DNA of 64,000 nucleotides from JBFXCK01 sp050182275 (GTDB lineage Bacteria > Pseudomonadota > Alphaproteobacteria > SHNJ01), in assembly GCA_050182275.1 (NCBI GenBank), contig JBFXCK010000001.1, forward strand, positions 1 through 64,000, given 5' to 3'. Shown here piece by piece: positions 24,230-32,150 of this stretch. How positions within the stretch are numbered: the first letter of the stretch is position 1; each line of letters starts with the position of its first letter. The notes beneath the pieces are model-generated. The model ran no database searches. It was not told where the DNA came from and worked only from the letters and a program-made list of their open reading frames with translations. Both the position numbers and the translations under genes were made by a program.

Positions 24230-24948
24230 TTTTGTATCCGGCGATCGATATTAAAGGCGGCAAATGCGTGCGGCTTTTGCGCGGCGACCATAACCGCGTC
24301 ACCGTGTTCAACGAAAATCCGGCCCAGCAAGCCAAGGCTTTTGCCGAGGCGGGTTTTAAATGGCTGCATGTGGTCGATATGGACGGCGCGCAAAATGGCC
24401 GCATGACCAATGAAAAAGCGGTCGAGGAAATTTTAAAAACCGTTAAAGTCCCGGTGCAAGTCGGCGGCGGCATCCGCACTTTGCCCGATATTGAAAAATG
24501 GCTGGAAAAGGGCGCCAAACGCGTGATGCTGGGCACGATGGCTTTGCAGGAACCCAATTTTGTGCGCGAGGCTTGCCGCCATTTCCCCGACCGCATTATT
24601 GTCAGCATCGATACGCGCTATGGCAAAGTCGCGATCAATGGCTGGTCGACCATGACCGATACCCGGGCGCTGGATTTGGCTTTGCGGCTCGACGCCACCG
24701 ATATTGCCGCTTTTATTTACACCGATATCGACCATGACGGCGCGGCCGGGGGCCTGAACATCGATGCGATTGTCGATTTCGCCTGGGGCATCGCCAAGCC
24801 GGTAATCGCGGCCGGCGGCATTTCTGGCTTGGCCGACCTTGAAGCCTTGCGGGATGAGCAAGTCCCCGGCATTATAGGGGCGATTATGGGCCGTGCGCTT
24901 TATGACGGGCGTATTGATCCGGCCCAGGCGTTAAAAGTTTTCAAATAA
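24226..24948 (+). CDS. hisA: ProFAR isomerase HisA
   Basis: 240 residues, a (beta/alpha)8 barrel that opens the ribose of ProFAR in histidine synthesis. Catalytic Asp 8 is in 'YPAIDIKGGKCVRL', the second Asp in 'VSIDTRYGKVAINGW', and the phosphate sites are 'VGGGIRT' and 'IAAGGIS'. It is HisA rather than HisF, judged by 'LHVVDMDGAQNG'. None of the usual partners (hisB, hisH, hisF, hisE) is adjacent, which is unusual. Confidence 0.95.
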   Translation: MILYPAIDIKGGKCVRLLRGDHNRVTVFNENPAQQAKAFAEAGFKWLHVVDMDGAQNGRMTNEKAVEEILKTVKVPVQVGGGIRTLPDIEKWLEKGAKRVMLGTMALQEPNFVREACRHFPDRIIVSIDTRYGKVAINGWSTMTDTRALDLALRLDATDIAAFIYTDIDHDGAAGGLNIDAIVDFAWGIAKPVIAAGGISGLADLEALRDEQVPGIIGAIMGRALYDGRIDPAQALKVFK

Positions 24949-24960
24949 CGGAGTTGGCTC

Positions 24961-25317
24961 ATGCCCTATGATCATCAAAATGTTTTTGCCCGGATTTTGC
25001 GCGGCGAATTGCCCTGCCGCAAAGTTTATGAAGATAAATTTGTGCTGGCCTTTCACGATATTAATCCCAAAGCCCCAACCCATGTGGTGGTGATTCCCAA
25101 AGGCCATTACATGTCGATGGATGATTTCGCCGCCCATGGCAAAGAGGAAGAGCTGTTTCATTTTTTGCGCGCCGTGAACAAAATCGCGGTCGCTTGCGGC
25201 ACGGCGGAAACCGGTTACCGCCTTATCGCCAATAACGGCATTCATGGCGGCCAGGAAGTTCCGCACGCCCACATGCATGTGCTGGGCGGCAAGCCTTTGG
25301 GGCAGATGATTCAGTAA
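24961..25317 (+). CDS. HIT (HINT) family nucleotide hydrolase
   Basis: 118 residues. The histidine triad is 'HAHMHVLGG', and the N-terminal 'NVFARILRGELPCRKVYED' is characteristic of Hint-type purine nucleoside phosphoramidases. It is 12 bases after hisA with the same orientation. Confidence 0.94.
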   Translation: MPYDHQNVFARILRGELPCRKVYEDKFVLAFHDINPKAPTHVVVIPKGHYMSMDDFAAHGKEEELFHFLRAVNKIAVACGTAETGYRLIANNGIHGGQEVPHAHMHVLGGKPLGQMIQ

Positions 25318-25318
25318 A

Positions 25319-26035
25319 TTAGCGCTCTTTGCTATATTCGTTCCAACGCAGCGTTTCTTGAAAACCGAGGCGTTGGTAAAGCGGCAGCCCGGCAGGCGAA
25401 GAATATAAAACCGCCGATTTAGCGCCGGAATTTTTTCCAGCTAAAAGGCAGGCCTCGGTAACAGCGCGGCCCAAACCCTTTTGGCGGAATTCCGGCAAAG
25501 TGGCGATAAAAAAAATACCAACCCATTGCTTTGCTACATGTCCCATACCAACCGCAGCGCCAACACCATTTAACTCGGCCAAATAAAAATGCGCATTGGC
25601 GCAAGGCAAGAACGGATCGCAAAATAAAGCGACATGCCGAAGAGCCATGGCGAAAGCTTCGGCCGCTATGCTTTTCCAGCAGGCAAAAGTTTTTTCATCA
25701 CCGGCTTTTATCAGGCGAATATTGTTTTTAAGCGGATGCGGCGCAAAATTAACCAAAGGCAAAACCATCTCTGGCGATTCGCTGACTAATTTTAAGCCTT
25801 GTGCCGGCAATAGGCCGGTATCGGCTTGGGGATCGATATACCAGAAGGATTTGTAACCGGCCTGGAATTTTTTTATTTTTTCAAAACCGGTTTGATCCGG
25901 CTCGCCCCAAATCGAATTAAAGGCGCCTACATCCGTTACCGGCGAACGGAAAGCAATAGCGGCAGGAAGCTCCAATACATCCCACCCTTTTTGCCCCTTT
26001 GCGTCTTGCCAAATTTGACGGAAAATTTCTTTCAT
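25319..26035 (-). CDS. GNAT family N-acetyltransferase
   Basis: 238 residues. The acetyl-CoA site is seen in 'IFFIATLPEFRQKGLGRAVTEACL' (R/Q-x-x-G-x-G/A), followed by 'YSSPAGLPLYQRLGFQE'. The N-terminal half is a separate, unrecognised domain of about 110 residues. Substrate unknown. It is one base from comM on the same strand. Confidence 0.85.
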   Translation of the reverse strand: MKEIFRQIWQDAKGQKGWDVLELPAAIAFRSPVTDVGAFNSIWGEPDQTGFEKIKKFQAGYKSFWYIDPQADTGLLPAQGLKLVSESPEMVLPLVNFAPHPLKNNIRLIKAGDEKTFACWKSIAAEAFAMALRHVALFCDPFLPCANAHFYLAELNGVGAAVGMGHVAKQWVGIFFIATLPEFRQKGLGRAVTEACLLAGKNSGAKSAVLYSSPAGLPLYQRLGFQETLRWNEYSKER

Positions 26036-26036
26036 T

Positions 26037-27578
26037 TTAGCTTTGCATGGCCGGACTCAAGCGGCGGTACGAAATCGCCTCGGCGATGTGCAGGCGGGTG
26101 ATGATATCGGCATCGGCCAAATCGGCAATCGTGCGCGCCACGCGCAAGAGGCGGTGATAGCCGCGGGCGGTTAAGCGCAAGCGTCCGGCGGCCTCATTCA
26201 ACAAAATTTTGGCGTCATTTTCCAATGCCGCGATTTCGGTTAGAATATCGCCGTCCGCTTCGGCATTGCAGCGGGGCACGTCTTTGACATTCAGTTTCAC
26301 GGCGATATGTTGAAAACGCTGATGCTGTTTGGCGCGGGCTTTTAAGACGCGGGCGGCAATCGTCTTGCTGTCTTCGCCGTCGGCCGGCTTGGCCAAATCT
26401 CCGGCCTCGACCGCGGGAACTTCGACATGCAAATCAATCCGGTCGAAAATCGGGCCGGAAATTTTCCCCTGGTAATCCTGTCCGCAGCGCGGCGCCTTGC
26501 CGCAGGCGCGCCCGGCATCATCGAGATAACCGCATCTGCACGGATTCATCGCCGCAATCAATTGCACCCGCGCCGGGTAAGTTACATGCGCGTTGGCGCG
26601 CGCCACCACGGCCCGTCCGGTTTCCAAGGGTTGGCGCAAGGATTCAAGCGCCGCGCGCTGGAATTCCGGCAGCTCATCCAAAAATAACACGCCTTGATGC
26701 GCCAAAGAAATTTCCCCCGGCTTGGCGCGAAGGCCGCCGCCAATTAAGGCCGCCAGCGAAGCCGAATGATGCGGATCGCGGTAAGGGCGGTTTCTTGAAA
26801 TTTTTCCATCGGCCAATAGGCCGGCGACGCTATGCACCATACTGACCTCTAAAGCTTCACCGGGGTCAAGCGGCGGCAGAATAGAAGGCAGGCGCCTGGC
26901 CAGCATCGATTTACCCGAACCGGGCGGCCCCAACATTAAAAGATGATGCCCGCCGGCCGCCGCGATTTCCAAGGCGCGCTTGGCGGTTTCCTGCCCCTTG
27001 ATGTCGCGCAAATTTAAGCTTTGAAAATTTTCATTTTCAATTTCGGGCAAAATAGGCGGCGTTAAAATTTGCTCGCCCGTGAAATGATGCACCAAAGATA
27101 AAAGCGAGGGGGCGGCGATGACTTGAATTTCACCGGCCCATAAAGCTTCGCCGCCATTGGATGCCGGGCAAATAATTCCCAATCCTTTGCTTTTGGCATG
27201 AATCGCCGCCGGCAAAACGCCGGCGACTTTGCTAAGCTGGCCGTCCAGCGCCAATTCACCGGTTGCGATCATGCCGGAAACCGCATCTTGCGGCAGCGCG
27301 CCAAGCTCGATCAAGAGCGCCAAAGCAATCGCCAAATCGAAATGGCTGCCTTCTTTATTCACATCGGCCGGAGCCAAATTGACGGTAATGCGCTTGGGCG
27401 GCAAGCTTAAGCCCATGGCATGCAGGGCCGAGCGCACGCGCTCTTTGGCCTCGCTTACCGCTTTGTCGGCCAGCCCTACAATGGTGAAAGCCGGCAACCC
27501 GGCGGTAATGGATACTTGTACATCGATCGGCAATACATCGATGCCTTGTAAAGCGATGGTGGTAATGCGCGCAACCAT
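26037..27578 (-). CDS. comM: ComM / YifB-type Mg chelatase-like AAA+ ATPase
   Basis: 513 residues. The N-terminal domain of Lon-protease-like fold ('VSITAGLPAFTIVGLADKAVSEAKERVRSAL') precedes an AAA+ module with Walker A 'LGPPGSGKSMLARRL', Walker B 'GVLFLDELPEF' and a four-cysteine loop ('CRCGYLDDAGRACGKAPRCGQDY') that may bind a metal. ComM is known as a branch-migration helicase in natural transformation. No other competence genes are in the window except the Smr protein and yraN, which are not specific. Confidence 0.93.
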   Translation of the reverse strand: MVARITTIALQGIDVLPIDVQVSITAGLPAFTIVGLADKAVSEAKERVRSALHAMGLSLPPKRITVNLAPADVNKEGSHFDLAIALALLIELGALPQDAVSGMIATGELALDGQLSKVAGVLPAAIHAKSKGLGIICPASNGGEALWAGEIQVIAAPSLLSLVHHFTGEQILTPPILPEIENENFQSLNLRDIKGQETAKRALEIAAAGGHHLLMLGPPGSGKSMLARRLPSILPPLDPGEALEVSMVHSVAGLLADGKISRNRPYRDPHHSASLAALIGGGLRAKPGEISLAHQGVLFLDELPEFQRAALESLRQPLETGRAVVARANAHVTYPARVQLIAAMNPCRCGYLDDAGRACGKAPRCGQDYQGKISGPIFDRIDLHVEVPAVEAGDLAKPADGEDSKTIAARVLKARAKQHQRFQHIAVKLNVKDVPRCNAEADGDILTEIAALENDAKILLNEAAGRLRLTARGYHRLLRVARTIADLADADIITRLHIAEAISYRRLSPAMQS

Positions 27579-27615
27579 GACGGGAGGTTAGCATACCCGC
27601 GTGCGGGGCCGGCAA

Positions 27616-27647
27616 TAAAAAAGAGACGCCTTTTTCAAAGCGCCTCT
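27616..27647 (-). terminator. Intrinsic terminator after the 54-residue gene
   Basis: On the minus strand GAGGCGC pairs with GCGTCTC (one G-T pair) around a 10-base loop and is followed by TTTTTT. It lies about 30 bases beyond the stop of the small gene at 27676. Confidence 0.75.
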
Positions 27648-27675
27648 TCCTGTCAGGGTGAGGAATTGGAATTAA

Positions 27676-27840
27676 TTAACGATTGGCCGAACCGCCGGCG
27701 CCGGTTTTGGCATCGGTTGAACAGCTGCCGCCCATCCCGCCTTTATTGCCGGTGGTCGAACAAGCTTCGCCTTGCGATTTTTGGCCAGCGCCTGGTTTTT
27801 GGGGTTGGTTTTGATTGGTTTTGGTTTGCGTATTGGTCAT
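27676..27840 (-). CDS. 54-residue low-complexity hydrophilic protein
   Basis: Starts at ATG 27840 with a strong AAGGAG site and ends at TAA 27676. The sequence is almost free of hydrophobic residues: Asn, Gln, Thr, Lys and Pro first ('NTQTKTNQNQPQKPG'), then Gly, Ser and Thr with two cysteines ('GEACSTTGNKGGMGGSCST'). It resembles hydrophilin or stress-associated disordered proteins in composition only. It is followed by a good terminator and preceded by the related 56-residue gene. Confidence 0.65.
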   Translation of the reverse strand: MTNTQTKTNQNQPQKPGAGQKSQGEACSTTGNKGGMGGSCSTDAKTGAGGSANR

Positions 27841-27936
27841 CGAAAATCTCCTTGAAGGTTGAGGGGTAGCTAGAGACTATGTTTAAATGAGCTTTAAGAA
27901 AATTATACACTCATATCGGTTTCGAAGCGGCGGAGA

Positions 27937-27958
27937 GGAGCGGGGCATGCCCCGCTCC
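27937..27958. repeat. Perfect 22-bp GC-rich palindrome
   Basis: The sequence from GGAGCGGGGC to GCCCCGCTCC is its own reverse complement with no loop. It lies just past the stop of the 56-residue gene and before the 54-residue gene. It lacks a T-run, so it may pause or process the transcript rather than end it. Confidence 0.7.
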
Positions 27959-27971
27959 TTCAACTTCAGGC

Positions 27972-28142
27972 TTATTGGTCGCCGGTTTCGGTCGCCTTGC
28001 CCGTCATGGCCGAACGGTTAGGGTTCGGACGATTTTGGTTCGACTGGTTCGGCTTGTTGGATTTGCCGCCTTGCGAAGGGGTGCCACCCTCCGATTCAAA
28101 GCGTTCTTTCTCATTGCTCTGGTCTTGCATTGGACGTCCCAT
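27972..28142 (-). CDS. 56-residue low-complexity hydrophilic protein
   Basis: ATG 28142 to TAA 27972, with AGGAG before the start. It is charged and polar throughout, with no cysteine ('DQSNEKERFESEGG', 'SNKPNQSNQNRPNPNRS'), and an Asn/Gln/Pro/Ser-rich core like that of the following 54-residue protein. Probably intrinsically disordered. The two genes are separated by 131 bases containing the 22-bp palindrome and may be one unit. Confidence 0.65.
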   Translation of the reverse strand: MGRPMQDQSNEKERFESEGGTPSQGGKSNKPNQSNQNRPNPNRSAMTGKATETGDQ

Positions 28143-28223
28143 GATGCTCTCCTTGGTTAGGGTTAGGGTTGAGTTAGGGAATCCTCAATACTGTGGGTCA
28201 ATAAAACAGAGGCGTCAAGAAAG

Positions 28224-29168
28224 TTATTTTTTCACTTTATTTTCAAGTACTTGACAAAATTTATCCCCAATTTCACCCTCCCCCAGCCTTGCCAAAGCGC
28301 GCAATCCAGATGGGGAAGTAAGGTTGATTTCAGCAATAAAATTACCAATGATATCGACGCCGGCCCAAAACAACCCATGGGTTTTTAGAAAGGGTTTAAG
28401 AGCCTGGGCAATGGCGAGATCGCCTGGCGATAGCTCGATTTTTTCATAAGGCGAGACCGCCAGGCTGGCCGCCACCAAAAATTCCCCCGGCGGGGGGGTA
28501 TTTTTAAAAATCCCAAAAATTTCACCGTCAATCAAGGTCAGGCGTTTTACCCCGTCTTGGACTTCCGGCAAAAAGCGCTGGCACACCAGCGGCGTTTGAT
28601 AGCGAGCCAGCAAGGGGCCAGCGGCGGCGGCCAAATTATCGCCGTTCTTTTTCAAACGAATCACGCCCTGGCTTTGCCTGGCGTAAAGCGGCTTGATCAC
28701 GATTTCGCCATGCGCGCGATGAAATTCCTGCATCGCCTCTTGGTCGCGGGTGATTAAGGTCGGCGGAATAAGGCCCGGAAAATGAAGCGGTAAAATTTTT
28801 TCCGGAAAATCGCGCACCGCTTTCGGATGATTAATCACCAAAGTAGAGGGGGGAAGTTTTTCCAGAATATATGTTGTCGTGATATAATCCATGGTCACCG
28901 GCGGGTCTTGGCGCAAGAGCACCACATCGGCTTCGCTTAAATCGAGGAGGCGGGCTTTGCCCAAAGCATAAAAATCATCCGCCGCCAGGTTTAACGCCAG
29001 CTCATGCCCGTTCGCGGTAACGCGGCCTTGATGATCGGTCCGCAGCTTATCCGGCGTGTAATAAAAAATTTGATGGCCGCGGCGTCCAGCCGCCTCCAGC
29101 ACCAAGAGCGTGTTGTCAAAGGCGGGATTAAGATTTTGAATCGGGTCGATTTGCGCGGCGATCAGCAT
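28224..29168 (-). CDS. gshB: Glutathione synthetase
   Basis: 314 residues. This ATP-grasp ligase joins gamma-glutamylcysteine and glycine. Seen are 'DPIQNLNPAFDNTLLVLEAAGRRGH', 'LLRQDPPVTMDYITTTY', 'INHPKAVRDFPEKI', the ATP-binding 'IVIKPLYARQSQGV' and the C-terminal metal site 'INLTSPSGLRAL'. It lacks the more common G-x-GG sequence in the Gly-rich loop ('RQSQG'). It overlaps the BON gene by 7 bases. Confidence 0.92.
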   Translation of the reverse strand: MLIAAQIDPIQNLNPAFDNTLLVLEAAGRRGHQIFYYTPDKLRTDHQGRVTANGHELALNLAADDFYALGKARLLDLSEADVVLLRQDPPVTMDYITTTYILEKLPPSTLVINHPKAVRDFPEKILPLHFPGLIPPTLITRDQEAMQEFHRAHGEIVIKPLYARQSQGVIRLKKNGDNLAAAAGPLLARYQTPLVCQRFLPEVQDGVKRLTLIDGEIFGIFKNTPPPGEFLVAASLAVSPYEKIELSPGDLAIAQALKPFLKTHGLFWAGVDIIGNFIAEINLTSPSGLRALARLGEGEIGDKFCQVLENKVKK

Positions 29169-29797
29169 ATCGGGAACCGGGAGTCAGGCGCCAGGGAATT
29201 TTTTTCCAATGTCTGGCCCCTGGCTCCTGGCGGCTGTTTCAGGCGGACATAAGAAATCACCCGGCGCACATAATCGATGGCGCGGGCATGGGCGATGGCC
29301 CTATCCAGCTCCTCCTGGTTTTGCGCAACCCCCATTAAATACACCACGCCTTTCACCGTATCGATCGAATAATTGACGGCGTAAATATTTTTATCAAAGG
29401 TCAAAGCGGCGCGAAGCTGGGTTGAAATCCAGGCGTCACGCGCCGTATCGGCGATATCGCCCGGTTCATTGACGCGGATTTCATTAATCACTTCTTTAAC
29501 CCCCGCCACTTGCCAAACCAGCTTGACAGCCTCAAGGCGGGTAAGCGCATCATCCACGCTGCCGGTTAGCAGCACGCGCCCTTCATGCACCGTGACATTC
29601 AGTTGACGGAATAATTGCAAATTATTGTCGGCCCATTTCCCCGCGATATCGGCTTGAATGCCCAAATCGCTGACCGCGCCGCCAAGCCCGCGCTCTTGCA
29701 CCGCCGCGCTGCCCAAGCTGGCGCCAGCGCCCACCGCCATCCCGGCCGGAGTGCAGGCGCTTACCAGCAAAGGCAATAATAAAAAATAACGCTTCAT
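29162..29797 (-). CDS. BON-domain lipoprotein
   Basis: 211 residues from ATG 29797. The signal 'RYFLLLPLLVSAC' ends in a lipobox with Cys 15. Two BON domains follow ('FRQLNVTVHEGRVLLTGSVDD' and 'NIYAVNYSIDTVKGVVYLMGVAQ'), as in OsmY/DolP proteins of the periplasm that act in outer-membrane upkeep. The last ~25 residues are encoded by a tandem GC-rich repeat element and look like an added tail. An upstream in-frame Met (29833) is rejected because it would bury the signal peptide. The start overlaps yraN. Confidence 0.9.
   Translation of the reverse strand: MKRYFLLLPLLVSACTPAGMAVGAGASLGSAAVQERGLGGAVSDLGIQADIAGKWADNNLQLFRQLNVTVHEGRVLLTGSVDDALTRLEAVKLVWQVAGVKEVINEIRVNEPGDIADTARDAWISTQLRAALTFDKNIYAVNYSIDTVKGVVYLMGVAQNQEELDRAIAHARAIDYVRRVISYVRLKQPPGARGQTLEKNSLAPDSRFPIC
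29169..29233. repeat. Short GC-rich repeat element, copy 1
   Basis: CGGGAACCGGG, a T-run, then three imperfect copies of a GCCAGGR 7-mer on the minus strand (CCAGGAGCCAGGGGCCAGA). A diverged version lies at 46873-46924. The element forms the end of the BON gene. Confidence 0.4.
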
Positions 29798-30159
29798 AAC
29801 GAGATATTGGTCAAATGACATGGCCAGCGCCACGGGCTTAAAGCTACCATATCAAACCGCCAGGTCAAAGGGGCAAGGCGCGGGAAACGGCTTTGCGCGT
29901 AAGCGGCGGCGCGTTGCAAGCGCTCCAATTGACGGGGGCTGACGGCTTCAAGCGCATGATTTTGCAGGGCGCGGTATTTCACCTCGATCACCGCGACAGT
30001 TTTGTTTTTGCGCATTAACAAATCGATTTCCCCAACCGGCGTTTTCCAACGCCGCGCGATCAGGCGGTAGCCCTTTAAACTCAAAAATAAAACAACCCAG
30101 GCCTCGGCCCATAAGCCGTAGCGGTAGGCGCGTTGCCGCTCGGCCAAGTTATTTTTCAT
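29794..30159 (-). CDS. yraN: YraN family (UPF0102) nuclease-like protein
   Basis: 121 residues. The family resembles Holliday-junction resolvase-type nucleases; motif 'VGEIDLLMRKNKTVAVIEVKYR' carries the conserved E-x-D...ExK. The ATG at 30159 is preferred since the family starts with a short helix before 'AYRYGLWAEAW'. It overlaps rsmI and the BON gene. The local order rsmI-yraN beside an lpoA-type gene is shared with many proteobacteria. Confidence 0.9.
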   Translation of the reverse strand: MKNNLAERQRAYRYGLWAEAWVVLFLSLKGYRLIARRWKTPVGEIDLLMRKNKTVAVIEVKYRALQNHALEAVSPRQLERLQRAAAYAQSRFPRLAPLTWRFDMVALSPWRWPCHLTNISL

Positions 30160-31033
30160 CGCTGCGCAGCGCAAGGGCCGCCTGGTAAATTTCGCGGCGC
30201 GGCAAGCCGGTTTCGGCGGTGACATTCTCAACCGCCATTTTAAGGCTGAATTTTTTTAGCGCCTTTTGCAAAAGGGCGGCCACATCATGGCTTTCTTCTT
30301 GATCCGGCGGGCCGATCGCCACCACAATTTCGCCTTTGGGCGGCGTTGCATAGCAAGCGGCCAATTCTTGCAGCCTGCCGCTTTTCACTTCTTCAAATTT
30401 CTTGCTTAATTCGCGGGCGATGGCGGCGTTGCGGTCGCCCAAAATATCTGCGGCTTCTTTTAAAAAACTTTCCAAACGCTGGGCGGATTCATAGCAAAGC
30501 AAAGTCGCCGGAATATTTTTAAAAGGCCGAAGCGCCTTGGCCCGGGCTTTGGGTTCGATAAAACCCAAAAAAACAAAAGGCAGGGGCGGCAGGCCCGAAA
30601 GAATGAGGGCGCTCAATAAGGCCGAGGCGCCCGGCAACGCCTCGATATGAATATTTTCCCGGCGGCACAATTCCACCAATTTAAAGCCGGGATCGGCGAT
30701 TAAGGGCGTGCCGGCGTCGCTTACCAGGGCGACGGCTTTGCCGCTATTGATTTTGCCGATCAGGGCCGGCGCCCGCTTGGCCTCCACCTCATCGCGGTAG
30801 GAAAATAGCGGTTTATTAATTTGGTAATGGCCGAGCAGCTTGGCTGTTACGCGGGTATCTTCGCAGGCGATTAAATCGGCGTTTTGCAAGATTTCCAGCC
30901 CGCGCAAAGTGATGTCCTTTAAATTGCCAATTGGGGTGGGCACGATATAAAGCCCCGGCTTCAGGCGATTTTGCGCTTTGATTGAGGCGGCATTACCGCT
31001 ATCTTGAGAAGATGTTTTCAAAGGGCGGGCCAT
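30149..31033 (-). CDS. rsmI: 16S rRNA (cytidine-2'-O)-methyltransferase RsmI
   Basis: 294 residues. It methylates C1402 of 16S rRNA. 'GLYIVPTPIGNLKDITLRGLE', 'ACEDTRVTAKLL', 'ALVSDAGTPLIADPG' and 'ALPGASALLSALILSGL' are the tetrapyrrole-methylase-fold motifs. The start is ATG 31033 with an AAAGGA site. It shares the four bases CATG with the start codon of the divergent LpoA-like gene. Confidence 0.95.
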   Translation of the reverse strand: MARPLKTSSQDSGNAASIKAQNRLKPGLYIVPTPIGNLKDITLRGLEILQNADLIACEDTRVTAKLLGHYQINKPLFSYRDEVEAKRAPALIGKINSGKAVALVSDAGTPLIADPGFKLVELCRRENIHIEALPGASALLSALILSGLPPLPFVFLGFIEPKARAKALRPFKNIPATLLCYESAQRLESFLKEAADILGDRNAAIARELSKKFEEVKSGRLQELAACYATPPKGEIVVAIGPPDQEESHDVAALLQKALKKFSLKMAVENVTAETGLPRREIYQAALALRSDEK

Positions 31034-32150
31034 GAAAAAATTCCTTTTGCTTTGCTTGTTGCTTGTACACCCGAATTTCGCCTTCGCGCAAGAAATGCGT
31101 GCGGCGCTTTTGGCGCCGTTAAGCGGCAAGGAAGCAAGTTTGGGCCAGGCCTTGCTGGATGCAGGCTTGCTGGCGCTAAAAGAACGCCGGGCCCCGTTAA
31201 TTTTAATGCCCTATGATAGCGGGGCCACTGCGGAAAGCGCCAGGAAAAGCGCGGCCCAGGCGATTAACGAAAATACCGCTTTAATTTTGGGGCCGCCCTT
31301 CGCCGCCTTAACCCCGGCGGTGGCCGAAGAAGCGCGCCGCGCCGCGCTGCCCGATTTAAGTTTCAGCAACGACAATAATTTGGCCGGACAGGGCGTCTAT
31401 ATGATGGGCATCACGCCCGAGGCCGAGGCTGAAAAATTAATCGCCTATGCGTTAAGCCAGGGCATGAAAAGAATTGCCGTGCTGGCGCCCGATACTATTT
31501 TCGGCCGGGCGATGGCCGATGTGGTGCGCAGCCAGGCGCGCGTGCACGGCTTTAAAATCACCAATATCGTCACTTACCCGCCCGAAGGCGGGGAGGGATT
31601 AAGGCAAGCGGTCAGGCGCGCGGCGCAGGGCGATTACCGCAATATTCCGGCTTTCACTAAACGCGGCGGCGGGGAAAACGCCGCCGCCACCGCCAAGCCG
31701 CCCACTTACGACACTTTGCTGGTGGCCGAGGCGGGGCCCGCTATTCACCTGATCGCCCCCTTGCTTACCTATTACGGGGTCGAGGCGAAAAATATCCGCT
31801 TGCTTGGCCCGTCTTCCTGGGAAAATGCCGCGGTCAAAGAACCCGCCTTGCAAGGCGCGTTTATCGCCGGGCTTGATTTAGAAAAGCGGAAAAATTTTGA
31901 AAATAAATTCCAAAGCTATTTCGGCTATGCGCCGCCGCGCATCGCTTTCACCGCTTTCGACGCGGTGATGATCGCCGGCGAAATCGCCCGCCATGGTACG
32001 GAATGGAATTTTCTTCACCGCCCCGAGGGCTTTGAGGGGGCGGCCGGGCGCGTGCGGCTTTTACCCTCCGGCATCACCGAACGCGATTTAACGATTAATC
32101 AATTAACCGCCCAAGGCCCCAGGCCTTGGAATAGGGGCGGAGAAGGCTAG
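31032..32150 (+). CDS. LpoA-like penicillin-binding protein activator / periplasmic binding fold
   Basis: 372 residues. A signal peptide ends after 'PNFAFA' (about residue 19); no lipobox Cys is present, unlike E. coli LpoA. The mature protein has the type I periplasmic-binding fold ('VYMMGITPEAEAEKLIAYALSQGMKRIAVLAPDTIFGRAMADVVRSQ'). Its place divergent to rsmI and yraN supports an LpoA-type role in activating peptidoglycan synthesis. A branched-chain-amino-acid-type receptor is the alternative. The 3' end overlaps hemW by 4 bases. Confidence 0.8.
   Translation: MKKFLLLCLLLVHPNFAFAQEMRAALLAPLSGKEASLGQALLDAGLLALKERRAPLILMPYDSGATAESARKSAAQAINENTALILGPPFAALTPAVAEEARRAALPDLSFSNDNNLAGQGVYMMGITPEAEAEKLIAYALSQGMKRIAVLAPDTIFGRAMADVVRSQARVHGFKITNIVTYPPEGGEGLRQAVRRAAQGDYRNIPAFTKRGGGENAAATAKPPTYDTLLVAEAGPAIHLIAPLLTYYGVEAKNIRLLGPSSWENAAVKEPALQGAFIAGLDLEKRKNFENKFQSYFGYAPPRIAFTAFDAVMIAGEIARHGTEWNFLHRPEGFEGAAGRVRLLPSGITERDLTINQLTAQGPRPWNRGGEG

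Noticed and set aside
23883..24608. Minus-strand ORF of 241 codons across the XRE regulator and hisA
   Set aside because: It is antisense to two well-supported genes and its sequence matches no known family pattern.
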